Origin: Marinobacterium mangrovicola
GTDB taxonomy: Bacteria > Pseudomonadota > Gammaproteobacteria > Pseudomonadales > Balneatricaceae
Length of the DNA: 64,000 nucleotides
Direction: 5' to 3'
NCBI RefSeq assembly: GCF_004339595.1
Contig: NZ_SMFU01000007.1
Coordinates: 928,658 to 992,657, forward strand
Shown one piece after another: positions 8,519-17,457 of this stretch; the first letter of the stretch is position 1, and each line of letters begins with the position of its first letter. The position numbers were made by a program, and so were the translations under genes. Below the pieces are notes generated by a model. That model saw only the letters and a list, made by a program, of their open reading frames with translations, ran no database searches and was not told the origin of the DNA.

Positions 8519-9322
8519 TCAGGCTTTGGCCGGGGCGGCCCGAACGGTGCGCTCCGGGTTAAAGCTGATCACCGCCAGCGTGGCGAACACCAGCGTTGTG
8601 CCCAGGGTGATCGCCAGTGCCTGCAGGTTAAGCTGCTGATACAGCGCAAAACGCACCAGTTCCACCGCGTGGGTGAACGGGTTGTACTGACAGATCCAGT
8701 ACAGCCATTCGCTGGACTCGCGCATCTTCCAGAGCGGATAGAGCGCCGATGAGAGGAAAAACATCGGGAAGATGACGAAGTTCATCACCCCGGCGAAGTT
8801 CTCCAGCTGCCGGATTCTTGCCGACAGGAACAGCCCGATTGAACCCAGCAGCAGCGCCACCAGCACCAGCGCCGGCAGGGCGGTAATCAACCCCAGCGCC
8901 GGAGGCTCGACTCCGGCTAGCCAGGCAATCGCCAGAAAGGCGTAGACCTGCACCAGCGAGATCAGGGCTATGGCGAGCAGCTTGCTGATCAGCAACCAGC
9001 TGCGCGGTACCGGGCTCATCAGCAACACTTTCATGCTCCCCATCTCCCGGTCGTACACCATCGACAGCGAACTCTGCATGCCGTTAAACAGCAGAATCAT
9101 GCAGCAAAGCCCCGGTGCTATGTAGGTCTCATAGGTGATGTAGGTGGCGTAGGGCGGAATAATCGCCACCCCCAGCGCTGCCCGAAAGCCGGCGGCAAAC
9201 ACCACCAGCCAGAGTAACGGTCGCACCAGCGCACTGAGAAAACGGCTGCGCTGCTGGATAAAGCGCCAGAACTCCCGTTTCACCACGCCGGTGAAGGCAT
9301 GCAGGTACACATTCAGATTCAT
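8519..9322 (-). CDS. pedC: ABC-2 type permease of the PQQ-alcohol system (PedC-type)
   Basis: A 267-residue ABC-2 membrane subunit with about six hydrophobic spans, including the conserved region LLMSPVPRSWLLISKL. Permeases of this subfamily are known from clusters with PQQ-dependent alcohol dehydrogenases (the PedC family). The start overlaps the end of the ATPase gene by four bases (ATGA), so the two are translationally coupled and should form one exporter-type transporter. The transported compound is unknown, both here and, as far as I know, in the family. It closes a four-gene minus-strand operon: binding protein, beta-propeller, ATPase, permease. Confidence 0.88.
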   Translation of the reverse strand: MNLNVYLHAFTGVVKREFWRFIQQRSRFLSALVRPLLWLVVFAAGFRAALGVAIIPPYATYITYETYIAPGLCCMILLFNGMQSSLSMVYDREMGSMKVLLMSPVPRSWLLISKLLAIALISLVQVYAFLAIAWLAGVEPPALGLITALPALVLVALLLGSIGLFLSARIRQLENFAGVMNFVIFPMFFLSSALYPLWKMRESSEWLYWICQYNPFTHAVELVRFALYQQLNLQALAITLGTTLVFATLAVISFNPERTVRAAPAKA

Positions 9323-10059
9323 GCGTGTGCCTCCTTGGCTGAAGTGAGACGATCAAACAGGGCATCCAGGGAGGTTTCATCACTCCGTTCGCAGACGTCG
9401 CGACCGATCCCCTCGGCCAGTACACGGCCACGGTGAAGGATGACCACCGGATCATCCAGCGAGATCTCCTCCAGCAGATGGGTTGCCCAAAGCACTGTCA
9501 GTCCGCGTTCCTGACACAGCTGGCGTACCGCTTTGTTGATCGCCTGTCGGGAAGCCACATCGAGCCCGGCGCTGGCCTCATCCAGCAGCAGAATATCGGG
9601 TCGATGCAGCAGGGCGCGGGCGATCTCAACGCGACGGCGATGACCGCCGTTCAGCGAACGCACCTTGTCTTTAGTTCGATCCGCTAACCCAAGCCATTCC
9701 AGCTCTTCAGCGGCGCGTCGACGGATCTCTCTCGTGGAGAGCCCATGCAGCGCGCCGTGATACTCCAGGTTCTGCATCACGGTCAGATCGAGATCGAGGG
9801 TGCTCTGCTGAAACACAACGCCGAGGCGGGCGAGCAGCGCGCGGGGATTGCGGTTGATCGAATCATCGCCCAGGCGAATCTCGCCCTGCTGCACCCGGTA
9901 GAGCCGTGTCAGCAACGCAAACAGGGTGGATTTGCCTGCCCCGTTAGGGCCGAGCAGGGCATTGAACTGTCCCTCCACCAAACCGATGCTGACGTTATCC
10001 AGCGCGACCCGTTGGCCGTACTGGTGGCTGACCCTGTCGATCTGCAGTGCGATAGTCAT
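9319..10059 (-). CDS. pedB: ABC transporter ATPase of the PQQ-alcohol system (PedB-type)
   Basis: A 246-residue nucleotide-binding subunit: Walker A GPNGAGKST near residue 37, Q-loop in VVFQQSTLD, signature sequence LNGGHRRRVE (a variant of LSGGQ), Walker B ILLLDEASAGLD and the switch His in WATHLLEE. It overlaps the downstream permease gene by four bases. The LNGGHRRR signature and context fit the ATPase subfamily restricted to PQQ-dependent alcohol dehydrogenase clusters. It should power the PedC-type permease in the inner membrane. Confidence 0.9.
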   Translation of the reverse strand: MTIALQIDRVSHQYGQRVALDNVSIGLVEGQFNALLGPNGAGKSTLFALLTRLYRVQQGEIRLGDDSINRNPRALLARLGVVFQQSTLDLDLTVMQNLEYHGALHGLSTREIRRRAAEELEWLGLADRTKDKVRSLNGGHRRRVEIARALLHRPDILLLDEASAGLDVASRQAINKAVRQLCQERGLTVLWATHLLEEISLDDPVVILHRGRVLAEGIGRDVCERSDETSLDALFDRLTSAKEAHA

Positions 10060-10083
10060 AAAAGCCTCAGTCAGCCGATGCCG

Positions 10084-11058
10084 TTAATCCGCAAGCGTCA
10101 CGACGCCCCAGGGGTAGCGGCCCACCTTGATCGAGCGCTCCACCTTCATATCCGCCACGTTGATCACCGATACGTCGCCGCTGATGCCGTTGGTGGTCAG
10201 CAGATAGTCTTTCTCTGGGGTGAACTCCATATGCCAGACACGGCGGCCCACCAGCAGATAATCGAGGACCTCGTAGGTGTTCGCGTCCACTACCGCCACA
10301 TGGTTGGCCGGGCCCAGCGCCACAAACGCATACTTGCCGTCAGGAGTCAGTTTCACCCCCACCGGCTGGATCTTATCCGGGTGAATGCCCTTGATCTCGA
10401 AATTGAGCTTCTGGATGATCTGGCGGCTCTCCACATCGATCACGGAAACGGTGCCGCCGATCTCGGAAGAGGCCCAGAGAAGTTTGCCATCCTCGCGGAA
10501 TTCAACGTGGCGTGGGCGCTGATCGACCAGGGTGTTGTCCACCAGTTCATGGGTTTCGGTATCGATCCAGTGCAGCATATTGGTGGTTTCACTGGTATTC
10601 ACCGCCCACTTGCCGTCAGGGCTTACCGCCATCCCTTCAGGTTCTACGCCCACCTCGATCTGGGCCAGCACCTCGTGGGATTCGGTATCCACCACGGTGA
10701 CGATGGCGTCGTCCTCGTTGGAGATATACAGCTTGCGGTTATCCGGGTGCAGCGCGAACTGCTCCGGGTCGGCGCCGGAGGGCAGGTTTTCGATAATCTT
10801 GTGAGTCGCCAGATCCATCACCTGCACGGTGTCGGAGTCGCTGGCGCAGATATACAGCTTGGTATGATCCTTCGACAGCGCGATACCGCGGGGGCGCTCG
10901 CCCACATCGATGGTTTCAACCACTTCCCAAGTGTTCAGATCCAGCACCGACAGCGTGTCGTCCTTTTCGTTGGAGATATACGCCTTGGCGGCATGAACGG
11001 CAGGGGAAGCCAGCGCGGCGGCGATCATCAATGGGAGCAGTTTTGTTTTAATAGTCAT
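10084..11058 (-). CDS. Secreted YVTN beta-propeller protein, PQQ-catabolism associated
   Basis: A signal peptide (MTIKTKLLPLMIAAALAS...AVHA) is followed by about seven repeats of YVTN type, each with blocks like AYISNEKDDTLSVLDLNT, LYICASDSDTVQVMDLAT, LYISNEDDAIVTVVDTES and YAFVALGPANHVAVVDANT. This fits the beta-propeller family that accompanies PQQ-dependent catabolism genes; its biochemical role is not established. The frame runs up to 11124, but the ATG at 11058 has an AAGGAGATAAG ribosome site and gives a proper signal peptide. It is 52 bp downstream of the binding-protein gene and 24 bp upstream of the ATPase gene, so it belongs to the same transcript. Location should be periplasmic. 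Confidence 0.9.
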   Translation of the reverse strand: MTIKTKLLPLMIAAALASPAVHAAKAYISNEKDDTLSVLDLNTWEVVETIDVGERPRGIALSKDHTKLYICASDSDTVQVMDLATHKIIENLPSGADPEQFALHPDNRKLYISNEDDAIVTVVDTESHEVLAQIEVGVEPEGMAVSPDGKWAVNTSETTNMLHWIDTETHELVDNTLVDQRPRHVEFREDGKLLWASSEIGGTVSVIDVESRQIIQKLNFEIKGIHPDKIQPVGVKLTPDGKYAFVALGPANHVAVVDANTYEVLDYLLVGRRVWHMEFTPEKDYLLTTNGISGDVSVINVADMKVERSIKVGRYPWGVVTLAD

Positions 11059-11110
11059 GCTTATCTCCTTGGTTCGGTCCTTTTTTCTGTCCATCTTTGT
11101 ATCGAAGAGG

Positions 11111-12280
11111 TTAGCGAGCGACACGACACTGGCTTTCAGGTTCGTCGAAGCCCAGGGTGTCGAGTTCGGTGCGCGGGTGCAGGAATCCCTCCTGAGGTGA
11201 GCTGGAAACCAGAGCGCGGGGATGGATCAGGGCGATGGGCTGGCGCAACTGGCCACTCCAGCCGCGGAAGTTGAGTTTGCGGCCCTTGAAGGCGGCCAGC
11301 TCGAAGTTGTCGGACAACAGATAGCCACGCACACCCTCGGAGCTGTTATCACCGGTGCGGGTTACCGCCTCGGCGATACTGCGGATTGCGGCCCAGCTGG
11401 CGTAATCCTTTTCATTCATCCAGCGCTCGGACTGCTTCTCAAAGCGACTCTGCAGCTGAGCGGCGCCCCAGGCTTCGATCATCTTGTGCCAACCGGTGGG
11501 CAGCAGACCCTGGGTGCCCACGACCGGGCGCGGCAGCCCTGTGTTGTAGGGCAGATACTCGCCAAAGTCGCCGCGCTCGTCGGCCACGACAACCACGTCA
11601 TATTCCGTGCCGGAGGTGAAAGGCGGCAGCTCTTTCTGTGCGGTGCGGCGCAGGTCGGTATCAAAGCTCCAGGCTTTCTCGGCGACGATCTTGCCGCCAA
11701 AACGCTGGGCCGAACGCTTAATCGCCGCGGCGAAGGCCTGGTCGTCGTCAGTGGAGCCTTCCACCAGCATCCAGCGGTTCCAACGGCGCATGATCAACCA
11801 TTGGGCCAGGGCATCGGCGAGCATGGCGCGGGAGGGGATGGTGTGCAGCAGGCCATCGATGCATTGATTGGAGCGCAGGGCATCGTCACGGCTACCGGCG
11901 TTGATCAGCAGGCTATCCGCAGGCAGGGAAGCTCGCAGTGATTTCAGGGTGTCACTATCGGTGTTGGCGACGAAAAAGCGGATACCGCGACCGTAAAGAT
12001 CGAATGCCGAGGCTACCAGCTGTTGCGGGTCATCGCCCGCAATTTCATGCAGGTTGTAGTGCTGCTTAAGGAAGCGTCCGGTGGTATTGCTGTCAGCGAT
12101 CGCCAGGCGAGCACCCTGCAGACCTGAATCCTTAGGTTCCGGGATTATATTGGACAGTACTGGGCCGAGGTCGATCTGTTGACCCACATAGGCGATCGAG
12201 ATTTCCATTGGATCTGTGGCGGCCAGCGAGGAGCCAGCAACCAGGGCGCAGAAGGCTCCGGTGAGCAGTTTTTTCAGCAT
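11111..12280 (-). CDS. Periplasmic substrate-binding protein of the PQQ-alcohol ABC system
   Basis: A 389-residue secreted protein with a signal peptide (MLKKLLTGAFCALVAGSSLAA) and a type I periplasmic-binding fold like branched-chain amino acid receptors (opening MEISIAYVGQQIDLGP, later GSTDDDQAFAAAIKRSAQRFGGKIVAEKAWSF and DVVVVADERGDFGEYLP). It matches the family seen only next to PQQ-dependent alcohol dehydrogenases. The frame extends upstream to 12379, but the ATG at 12280 starts the signal peptide. It is first in its operon, divergent from the cupredoxin-like/kinase/regulator operon. An AGTACT-CA-AGTAGC dyad lies 84 bp upstream. Whether it works with the exporter-type PedBC subunits is unclear. 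Confidence 0.88.
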   Translation of the reverse strand: MLKKLLTGAFCALVAGSSLAATDPMEISIAYVGQQIDLGPVLSNIIPEPKDSGLQGARLAIADSNTTGRFLKQHYNLHEIAGDDPQQLVASAFDLYGRGIRFFVANTDSDTLKSLRASLPADSLLINAGSRDDALRSNQCIDGLLHTIPSRAMLADALAQWLIMRRWNRWMLVEGSTDDDQAFAAAIKRSAQRFGGKIVAEKAWSFDTDLRRTAQKELPPFTSGTEYDVVVVADERGDFGEYLPYNTGLPRPVVGTQGLLPTGWHKMIEAWGAAQLQSRFEKQSERWMNEKDYASWAAIRSIAEAVTRTGDNSSEGVRGYLLSDNFELAAFKGRKLNFRGWSGQLRQPIALIHPRALVSSSPQEGFLHPRTELDTLGFDEPESQCRVAR

Positions 12281-12363
12281 AGCTTTCGTTCTTTTTGTTA
12301 TTGATGGCCCCAGAATAGGGGTGCGGCCGGGGCTTAGAAATATGCTGAAGGTCGCAATCAAAT

Positions 12364-12377
12364 AGTACTCAAGTAGC
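12364..12377. promoter_or_regulatory. AGTACT dyad in the divergent ped promoter region
   Basis: AGTACT-CA-AGTAGC lies between two divergent alcohol-regulon operons, 84 bp from one start codon and 78 bp from the other. It resembles the dyads at 3645, 17652, 60100 and 62282. Confidence 0.5.
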
Positions 12378-12454
12378 ATTTTGCGCAGACGCAGCAGCTA
12401 TAGCATGGGAGCTGATACCGATAACAAGCTAAAAATAATAAACATGGAGTTCAT

Positions 12455-12886
12455 ATGTTCTCACTGAAGCGCGCCGTGCTGCCGCTGATGGCTGCCTCTC
12501 TTGTATCTGTCGGCGTTCAGGCTGCCGGAGACCTTACCACCCGTCCGCAGGAGCTGCCTGACCTGGTTCTAGGCGATGATGTCAGCGACTATTCGATGTC
12601 CCACAAGCGCTACGAGATGGAAACGGGCCAGGCTTACAGCCTGAAAATCATCTCCAGCGGTTACAAGGAATATGCGATCCAGGCCCCGGAGTTCTTTACT
12701 TCGATCTTCCTGCGCAAGGTTGAAGCGGGCGATATGGAGATCAAGGCTACCACCCTGACCGAACTTGAGTTTGAGGAGGCCTCGGAAGCGGAGATCTTCT
12801 TCGTGCCGATCAAACCGGGCACCTACGAGTTTTACTCCGAAGGGCTGGAAAACAAAGGCATGGTGGGCGAGTTCGTCGTCGAATAA
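12455..12886 (+). CDS. Secreted cupredoxin-like protein without obvious copper ligands
   Basis: A 143-residue protein with a signal peptide (MFSLKRAVLPLMAASLVSVGVQAA) and a beta-rich cupredoxin-like body: MSHKRYEMETGQAYSLKIISSGYKEYAIQ, then FVPIKPGTYEFYSEGLENKGMVGEFVVE. In true cupredoxins the loop after the GTYxF strand carries a Cys-x(n)-His-x(n)-Met set; here the segment contains neither Cys nor His and only a Met, and the upstream His is also absent. A non-metal role, or a scaffold for another ligand, is therefore likely. Strong ATG with GGAG upstream. It is first in a three-gene operon with a sensor kinase (4-bp gap) and a response regulator, so it could provide the periplasmic signal to the kinase. 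Confidence 0.7.
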   Translation: MFSLKRAVLPLMAASLVSVGVQAAGDLTTRPQELPDLVLGDDVSDYSMSHKRYEMETGQAYSLKIISSGYKEYAIQAPEFFTSIFLRKVEAGDMEIKATTLTELEFEEASEAEIFFVPIKPGTYEFYSEGLENKGMVGEFVVE

Positions 12887-12890
12887 TCCT

Positions 12891-14204
12891 ATGCGCTTCC
12901 GTCTGGTTCTGATTGTCGTCGCGGTCTATCTGGCCGTGACGCTGCTCTCTGTCGTCACCATCTCTTATCAAGCCCGCACCGATGTGGTCAGAGAGGTGGA
13001 ATCGGCGCTGTCCCAAACCGCGCTGATGCTGGAGCAGCTGCCACCGGCACAGGCTCGGATCGAAAAATTGCGTGAGCTGGCACCCCGGCATGTGGAGATC
13101 CGGCCTGAGGGCGCCATGCCTTTACCGCAAGATGTGACTCATAACACGCCACTCTGGTTTAGCCACCTTATCCGCCTGAATGCCAAACCTGTCCCGGAAC
13201 GAATCATCCAGACCGCGGAGGGTGGGTTGATTCGATTGATTCCCGATCCGCGCGACGAGATCGACGAGGTGTGGGATTCCATCGTTCAGCTTGCGGCTAT
13301 CTTCGCGATCGCCTGTGTGCTGACGCTTCTGCTGCTGAATCTGGCACTTAAACATGCCAAGTCCCAGCTCAGAAGTTTGATACGGTCACTCGAATCTGAG
13401 GAAAGCCCGGATTTCAGCTTAAAACTCGCCCGTTATGACGAGCCGGAGGTTAAGCGGCTCGCATCTCATCTGACCCGCATCGGCAGCGAGCTTGAGGCGG
13501 AGCAGGCGGATAACCAGCGTTTGACCGATGCGTTGATGCAGTTGCAGGAAGAGGAGCGCTCGGCGCTGGCCAGAGAGCTGCACGATAATCTTGGCCAGTA
13601 CATCACCGGGGTTCAGGCCACCGCTGCGCTGATTGAGGTGTGTTGCAGCGACCCGCAGAAGACGCTGGAAGCTGCGCAAAGAATCCAGCGGGACTGCAGC
13701 GAGATCCACGCCGGCTTTCGTCAATTGATCAACTCGCTGCACCCCGTCGTTTTGACCGAGCTGGGTTTGTCAGAGGCGCTTAGGTCATTGGTGCAGCGCT
13801 GGCAGGAGAGCACCTCAATCATCTGCAAACTCGCTGTAGATGATGAGCTTCCGTCTCTAAGTATCGATTCTGCAACGCATATTTATCGACTGACTCAGGA
13901 GGCGCTGACCAACTGCGCGCGTCATTCAGGCGCCAACAGAGTTAGTGTGCGTCTGAATGCATCGCGCAAACGCCTGAGCCTGGCGATTGTTGATAACGGC
14001 TCCGGGCTGGCGCCAGGAACCCGGTTTGGCATCGGTCTGAGATCTATTCATCAAAGGGCGCGTGCCCTCGGAGGAACAGTCAGCCTGGAGTCGACCCTCG
14101 ACAAAGGCTTGAGTCTGGTAATCGATCTGCCTTGCGATGGTCTGCTTCAGAACCAGCTGAAGAGCCAACTTCAGAGTCAACGACAGGAGAACTTGAGCGC
14201 ATGA
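12891..14204 (+). CDS. Membrane sensor histidine kinase of the alcohol-oxidation system
   Basis: A 437-residue kinase: transmembrane segment about 5-26, a periplasmic sensor region of about 100 residues, a second segment about 131-152, a HAMP-like linker, then a HisKA_3 domain with phospho-accepting H231 in ARELHDNLGQ and a HATPase domain (LTQEALTNCARHS, VDNGSGLAPGTRFGIGLRSI). This is the NarX/UhpB class that partners NarL-type regulators. Its stop overlaps the regulator start as ATGA, so the two form a cognate pair analogous to ExaD/ExaE or PedS/PedR. It differs from ExaD in having membrane spans, and so probably reads a periplasmic signal such as the preceding cupredoxin-like protein or an alcohol product. 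Confidence 0.9.
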   Translation: MRFRLVLIVVAVYLAVTLLSVVTISYQARTDVVREVESALSQTALMLEQLPPAQARIEKLRELAPRHVEIRPEGAMPLPQDVTHNTPLWFSHLIRLNAKPVPERIIQTAEGGLIRLIPDPRDEIDEVWDSIVQLAAIFAIACVLTLLLLNLALKHAKSQLRSLIRSLESEESPDFSLKLARYDEPEVKRLASHLTRIGSELEAEQADNQRLTDALMQLQEEERSALARELHDNLGQYITGVQATAALIEVCCSDPQKTLEAAQRIQRDCSEIHAGFRQLINSLHPVVLTELGLSEALRSLVQRWQESTSIICKLAVDDELPSLSIDSATHIYRLTQEALTNCARHSGANRVSVRLNASRKRLSLAIVDNGSGLAPGTRFGIGLRSIHQRARALGGTVSLESTLDKGLSLVIDLPCDGLLQNQLKSQLQSQRQENLSA

Positions 14205-14836
14205 AAATCCTCATCTGTGATGATCACGCGGTAGTGAGGCACGGTTATGTGGCGCTGCTGGAGGCGGTTCTGCCCGGCGTCGATATGATTCAGGCCGAGT
14301 CAGGTCGCGAGGCGTTTCGACACTGGCAACAGGAGGAGCCGGATCTCACTATTCTTGACATCCATCTTCCCGATATCAGCGGATTAGAGGTCGCGCGGCT
14401 GATCCTGGAGCGACAGCCTTCGGCAAGGATACTGGCATTCTCCATGTACGATGACACCGCCATGGTGAATCAGGTGCTGCAGCTGGGTGTGACCGGTTAT
14501 ATCACCAAAAGCAGTGCGCCTCAGGTATTGATCGATGCGGTCAGAGCAACCCTGAAAGGCAAACCCTATGTGGAGCATGAGTTAGCCACGCGCATCGCGT
14601 TCGGTCAGGAGGGGGGTGATCGCCGCCTGCGCGGCATGACCCAGCGCGAGCTCGAGGTGTTTACCATGATGGCACGGGGCCTGAACAGCCGGGAGATTGC
14701 CGCTCAGCTGAATATCAGCGCGAAAACCGTGGCTAACCATACGGCGCTGCTGAAGCAGAAACTCGGAATCAAATCCACGGCCGAACTTGTCCATCTGGCG
14801 TTTCAATCGGGGCTGGTTCCTCGCGCCCCGATCTAA
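14201..14836 (+). CDS. LuxR/NarL-family response regulator (ExaE/PedR-like)
   Basis: A 211-residue regulator with receiver residues D7-D8, phospho-acceptor D53 in LTILDIHLPDISG and Lys in GYITKSS, followed by a NarL-type helix-turn-helix (MTQRELEVFTMMARGLNSREIAAQLNISAKTVANHTALLKQKLGIKS). It overlaps the kinase gene by four bases. Position inside the PQQ locus makes it the prime candidate for binding the AGTACT/GGGTCT dyads found before exaA, pedF and the two ABC operons. The ErbR-like regulator at 2848 is the alternative. Confidence 0.9.
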   Translation: MKILICDDHAVVRHGYVALLEAVLPGVDMIQAESGREAFRHWQQEEPDLTILDIHLPDISGLEVARLILERQPSARILAFSMYDDTAMVNQVLQLGVTGYITKSSAPQVLIDAVRATLKGKPYVEHELATRIAFGQEGGDRRLRGMTQRELEVFTMMARGLNSREIAAQLNISAKTVANHTALLKQKLGIKSTAELVHLAFQSGLVPRAPI

Positions 14837-14874
14837 GGCCTTTCTTTACCCTTAATAGGGGTTGCCCGTCAGCC

Positions 14875-15507
14875 TTACCAGTCGAACGGGCACCCCTTGC
14901 AACCATCCATCACCGTGTTCTGAAAGATCCCAAAGCGGATCCAGGCACCGCGCATATCAGCATCGATTAGCGAGGCGTTGTAGAGCTTCGCTTCCTGCAG
15001 ATTGGCCTCACGTAGGTCGGAACCGTCGAGGCGCGCCTTGGGCAACCAGGTCATCTCCAGGTTGGCCGCGTAAAGGCTGGCGCCCATCAGGTTAGCGCCG
15101 GAGAAGCGGCTAAACTCCAGGTCCGCACCATCCATGCGCGCGTTCCTGAAGGAGCTGCCCTGGGCAAACATCGCCCAACCGCTGATGGCGGTGAGGTTGG
15201 CCCCGTCCGCTTTGGCGCCTCTAAGGCTCGCGCTTTCAAGGCTTGCGCGGACCAAAGTGGCGCCACTCAGATCGGCACCGCTCAGGTCTGCATCATTAAG
15301 GTTGGCATGGGTAAGGTTGGCATTTTGAAGATTGGCGCCGCTGAGTTTGATACCACGCAGATCCAGGCCTCTAAGGTCCCGGTTGTGCAGATCAGCGCCA
15401 CGGCAGTCTGCTTGAGGGGCGGGCTCACAGGCCTGGGTTGATGCACTGAAGGCCAGGGCGGGTAGGGTCAGACCGATAGATAGAGTCACAGCAGCAAGTC
15501 GTTTCAT
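14875..15507 (-). CDS. Secreted pentapeptide-repeat protein with C-terminal CxxC tail
   Basis: A 210-residue protein: signal peptide (MKRLAAVTLSIGLTLPALAFSA), a Cys-containing mature start (ACEPAPQADCRGADL), then about 25 A(D/N)LxX pentapeptides (DLRGIKLSGANLQNANLTHA and so on) that should form a right-handed quadrilateral beta helix. It ends in GCKGCPFDW, a CxxC-type tail that is not part of the repeat. The ATG at 15507 has AGGAG at good spacing; the frame is open 24 bases further. Secreted pentapeptide proteins occur in PQQ-dehydrogenase clusters, but their role is not known to me. Convergent with the response-regulator gene, and immediately downstream of exaA in the same direction after a terminator. 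Confidence 0.85.
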   Translation of the reverse strand: MKRLAAVTLSIGLTLPALAFSASTQACEPAPQADCRGADLHNRDLRGLDLRGIKLSGANLQNANLTHANLNDADLSGADLSGATLVRASLESASLRGAKADGANLTAISGWAMFAQGSSFRNARMDGADLEFSRFSGANLMGASLYAANLEMTWLPKARLDGSDLREANLQEAKLYNASLIDADMRGAWIRFGIFQNTVMDGCKGCPFDW

Positions 15508-15547
15508 GACGAGCTCCTCGTATTGATTCAATGGGGAAGGCGGGGAC

Positions 15548-15576
15548 GAAAAGGGAGGCTTTCGGCCTCCCTTTCA
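15548..15576 (-). terminator. Terminator after exaA
   Basis: Stem AAAGGGAGGC-loop-GCCTCCCTTT. Read on the minus strand it is followed by a T-rich run, and it lies 25 bp past the exaA stop. Confidence 0.8.
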
Positions 15577-15600
15577 GCGCGCTAAATCGTGATCGGGCTT

Positions 15601-17457
15601 TTAGTCGAAATCCGCCAGTTTAAAGGCCCAGAAGGAGCCCCCCTGAGGTACCGGCTTGGTCAGCACGGCCATATCACCACCCCAAAGCGGTACCGCGCCA
15701 CCGTAGCCGGAGGCGACGCCGATGTACTGCTCGCCATCCATCTCCCAGGTGATCGGGGATGAGATAATCCCGGAGCCGGTCTGGAAGCTCCAGACCTCTT
15801 CGCCGGATTTGGCATCAAAGGCTTTCAGGTAACCATCGCCGGTGCCGGTAAACACCAGCCCGCCTTTGGTGGCGAGTACACCGGCCCAGAGCGGTAGCGG
15901 TTCTTTATGTTCCCAGGCCACGTCACCGGTCAGGGGGTCCATGGCGCGCAGTATACCGACGTGGTCGTCGTACATACGGCGGATACGGAAGCCCTGGCCG
16001 AGATAGGCGTTGCCCTTGCTGTAGGAGACGTTCTCGGTCCAGTACTCCTCCTTCCAGTGGTTGCCCGGTACGTAGAACAGGCCCGTATCCTGGCTATACG
16101 CCATGGGGTTCCAGTTCTTGCCGCCGAGGAAGGGCGGGGATACTTCGATGCTTTCGCCGCGCTCCTCACCGGGAGCCGGCTTGGGCGGGCGCTGGTTCTC
16201 ATTTTCTACCGGACGGCCGCTATCCGGGTCGATATGGCTGGCCCAGGTGATGTTATCGACGAACGGGAAGGCGCGGATAAAATCGCCGTTTTCGCGGTTA
16301 ACCACGTAGAAAAAGCCGTTACGGTCAGCGTGGGCGGTGGCTTTGACCGTTTCGCCCTCTTCATCGTATTCAAATAGCACCAGCTCGTTGTTGCCGGAGA
16401 AGTCCCAGGCGTCGTTCGGGGTGTGCTGGTAGAACCATTTCACCTCTCCGGTGCTGGGTTCTACCGCCACCTGACCGGAGGTGTAGAGGTTATCCCAGTT
16501 GCGCGGATCATCGCCTTCGGCGGTGCGTTCCCAGGTATTCCAGGGCGCGGGGTTACCGGCGCCAACGATAATGGTGTTGGTTTCCGCGTCGTAGCTGGCG
16601 CTCTGCCAGGGCGCGCCGCCGCCGTGACTCCAGGCTTCCACCTTGCCGGTTTCGCGGGCCGGATCATCCGGCCAGCTCGGCGCGTCGGGATCGCCGGTCG
16701 GGGTGCTCTCTTCGCCATTCAAACGGCCCATATGGCCCTCCACAAACGGGCGCATCCAGATCTCTTCACCGGTATCTGGATCACGGGCGAACAGCTTGCC
16801 GACCACACCGAACTCATCGCCGGAGCTGCCATGGATCAGCATCACCCGGCCGGTAGATTGATCCTTAACGATGGTGGGCGCACCGGTCATGGTGTAACCC
16901 TCTTCGTAATCGCCGAAGGTTTCGCGCCACACCACCTTGCCGGTGTCCTTGTTCAGGGCGACCATCTTCGCGTCCAGCGTACCGAAGAACACCTTATCGC
17001 CGTAAATAGCGGCACCACGGTTCACCACATCGCAGCAGGGGCGGATTCCGTCTGGCAGACGTGCGGTGTAAGACCAGATCTGCTTACCGGTTTTGGCATC
17101 GATGGCAAAGATACGGGAGTAAGAACCGGTCACATAGATAACGCCATCATGCACCAGGGCCTGGGATTCCTGACCACGCTGCTTTTCGTCGCCGAAGGAG
17201 TAGGTCCATGCCGGCACCAGGCGTTTGACGTTATCGGTATTGATCGCATCCATCGGGCTGTAGCGCTGCGCCTTGGGGCCGATGCCGTAGCCCAGCACAT
17301 CGTCGGTCGTGGCCTGATCCTGCTGGATATCGTCCCAGGTAACCGGGGTGGAGGCGCTGGCGGGCAGGGCAGTCAGCCCCAGAGCTGCACCGAGTGCGGC
17401 GGCGCGCATCATGGCGGTGAGAGGCTTCAGTGTCAGGTTCGCTGTTTTTGTTCTCAT
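15601..17457 (-). CDS. exaA: PQQ-dependent quinoprotein alcohol dehydrogenase, Ca-type
   Basis: Periplasmic oxidation of ethanol and other primary alcohols to aldehydes, with electrons passed to a c-type cytochrome. The 618-residue product has a signal peptide (cleavage near residue 36) and eight propeller blades with tryptophan-docking repeats ([45 protein letters not shown]). The vicinal disulfide pair is C141-C142 in [10 protein letters not shown], metal and PQQ contacts are E215, N302 and catalytic D352 in WDFSGNNEL. Two residues beyond D352 is S354; lanthanide-dependent enzymes (XoxF, PedH) have Asp there, so this should be a calcium enzyme like ExaA/PedE. No haem-binding CxxCH is fused. 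The ATG at 17457 starts the signal peptide; the frame is open to 17526. The cytochrome PedF gene at 60270 is its likely acceptor. Confidence 0.95.
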   Translation of the reverse strand: MRTKTANLTLKPLTAMMRAAALGAALGLTALPASASTPVTWDDIQQDQATTDDVLGYGIGPKAQRYSPMDAINTDNVKRLVPAWTYSFGDEKQRGQESQALVHDGVIYVTGSYSRIFAIDAKTGKQIWSYTARLPDGIRPCCDVVNRGAAIYGDKVFFGTLDAKMVALNKDTGKVVWRETFGDYEEGYTMTGAPTIVKDQSTGRVMLIHGSSGDEFGVVGKLFARDPDTGEEIWMRPFVEGHMGRLNGEESTPTGDPDAPSWPDDPARETGKVEAWSHGGGAPWQSASYDAETNTIIVGAGNPAPWNTWERTAEGDDPRNWDNLYTSGQVAVEPSTGEVKWFYQHTPNDAWDFSGNNELVLFEYDEEGETVKATAHADRNGFFYVVNRENGDFIRAFPFVDNITWASHIDPDSGRPVENENQRPPKPAPGEERGESIEVSPPFLGGKNWNPMAYSQDTGLFYVPGNHWKEEYWTENVSYSKGNAYLGQGFRIRRMYDDHVGILRAMDPLTGDVAWEHKEPLPLWAGVLATKGGLVFTGTGDGYLKAFDAKSGEEVWSFQTGSGIISSPITWEMDGEQYIGVASGYGGAVPLWGGDMAVLTKPVPQGGSFWAFKLADFD

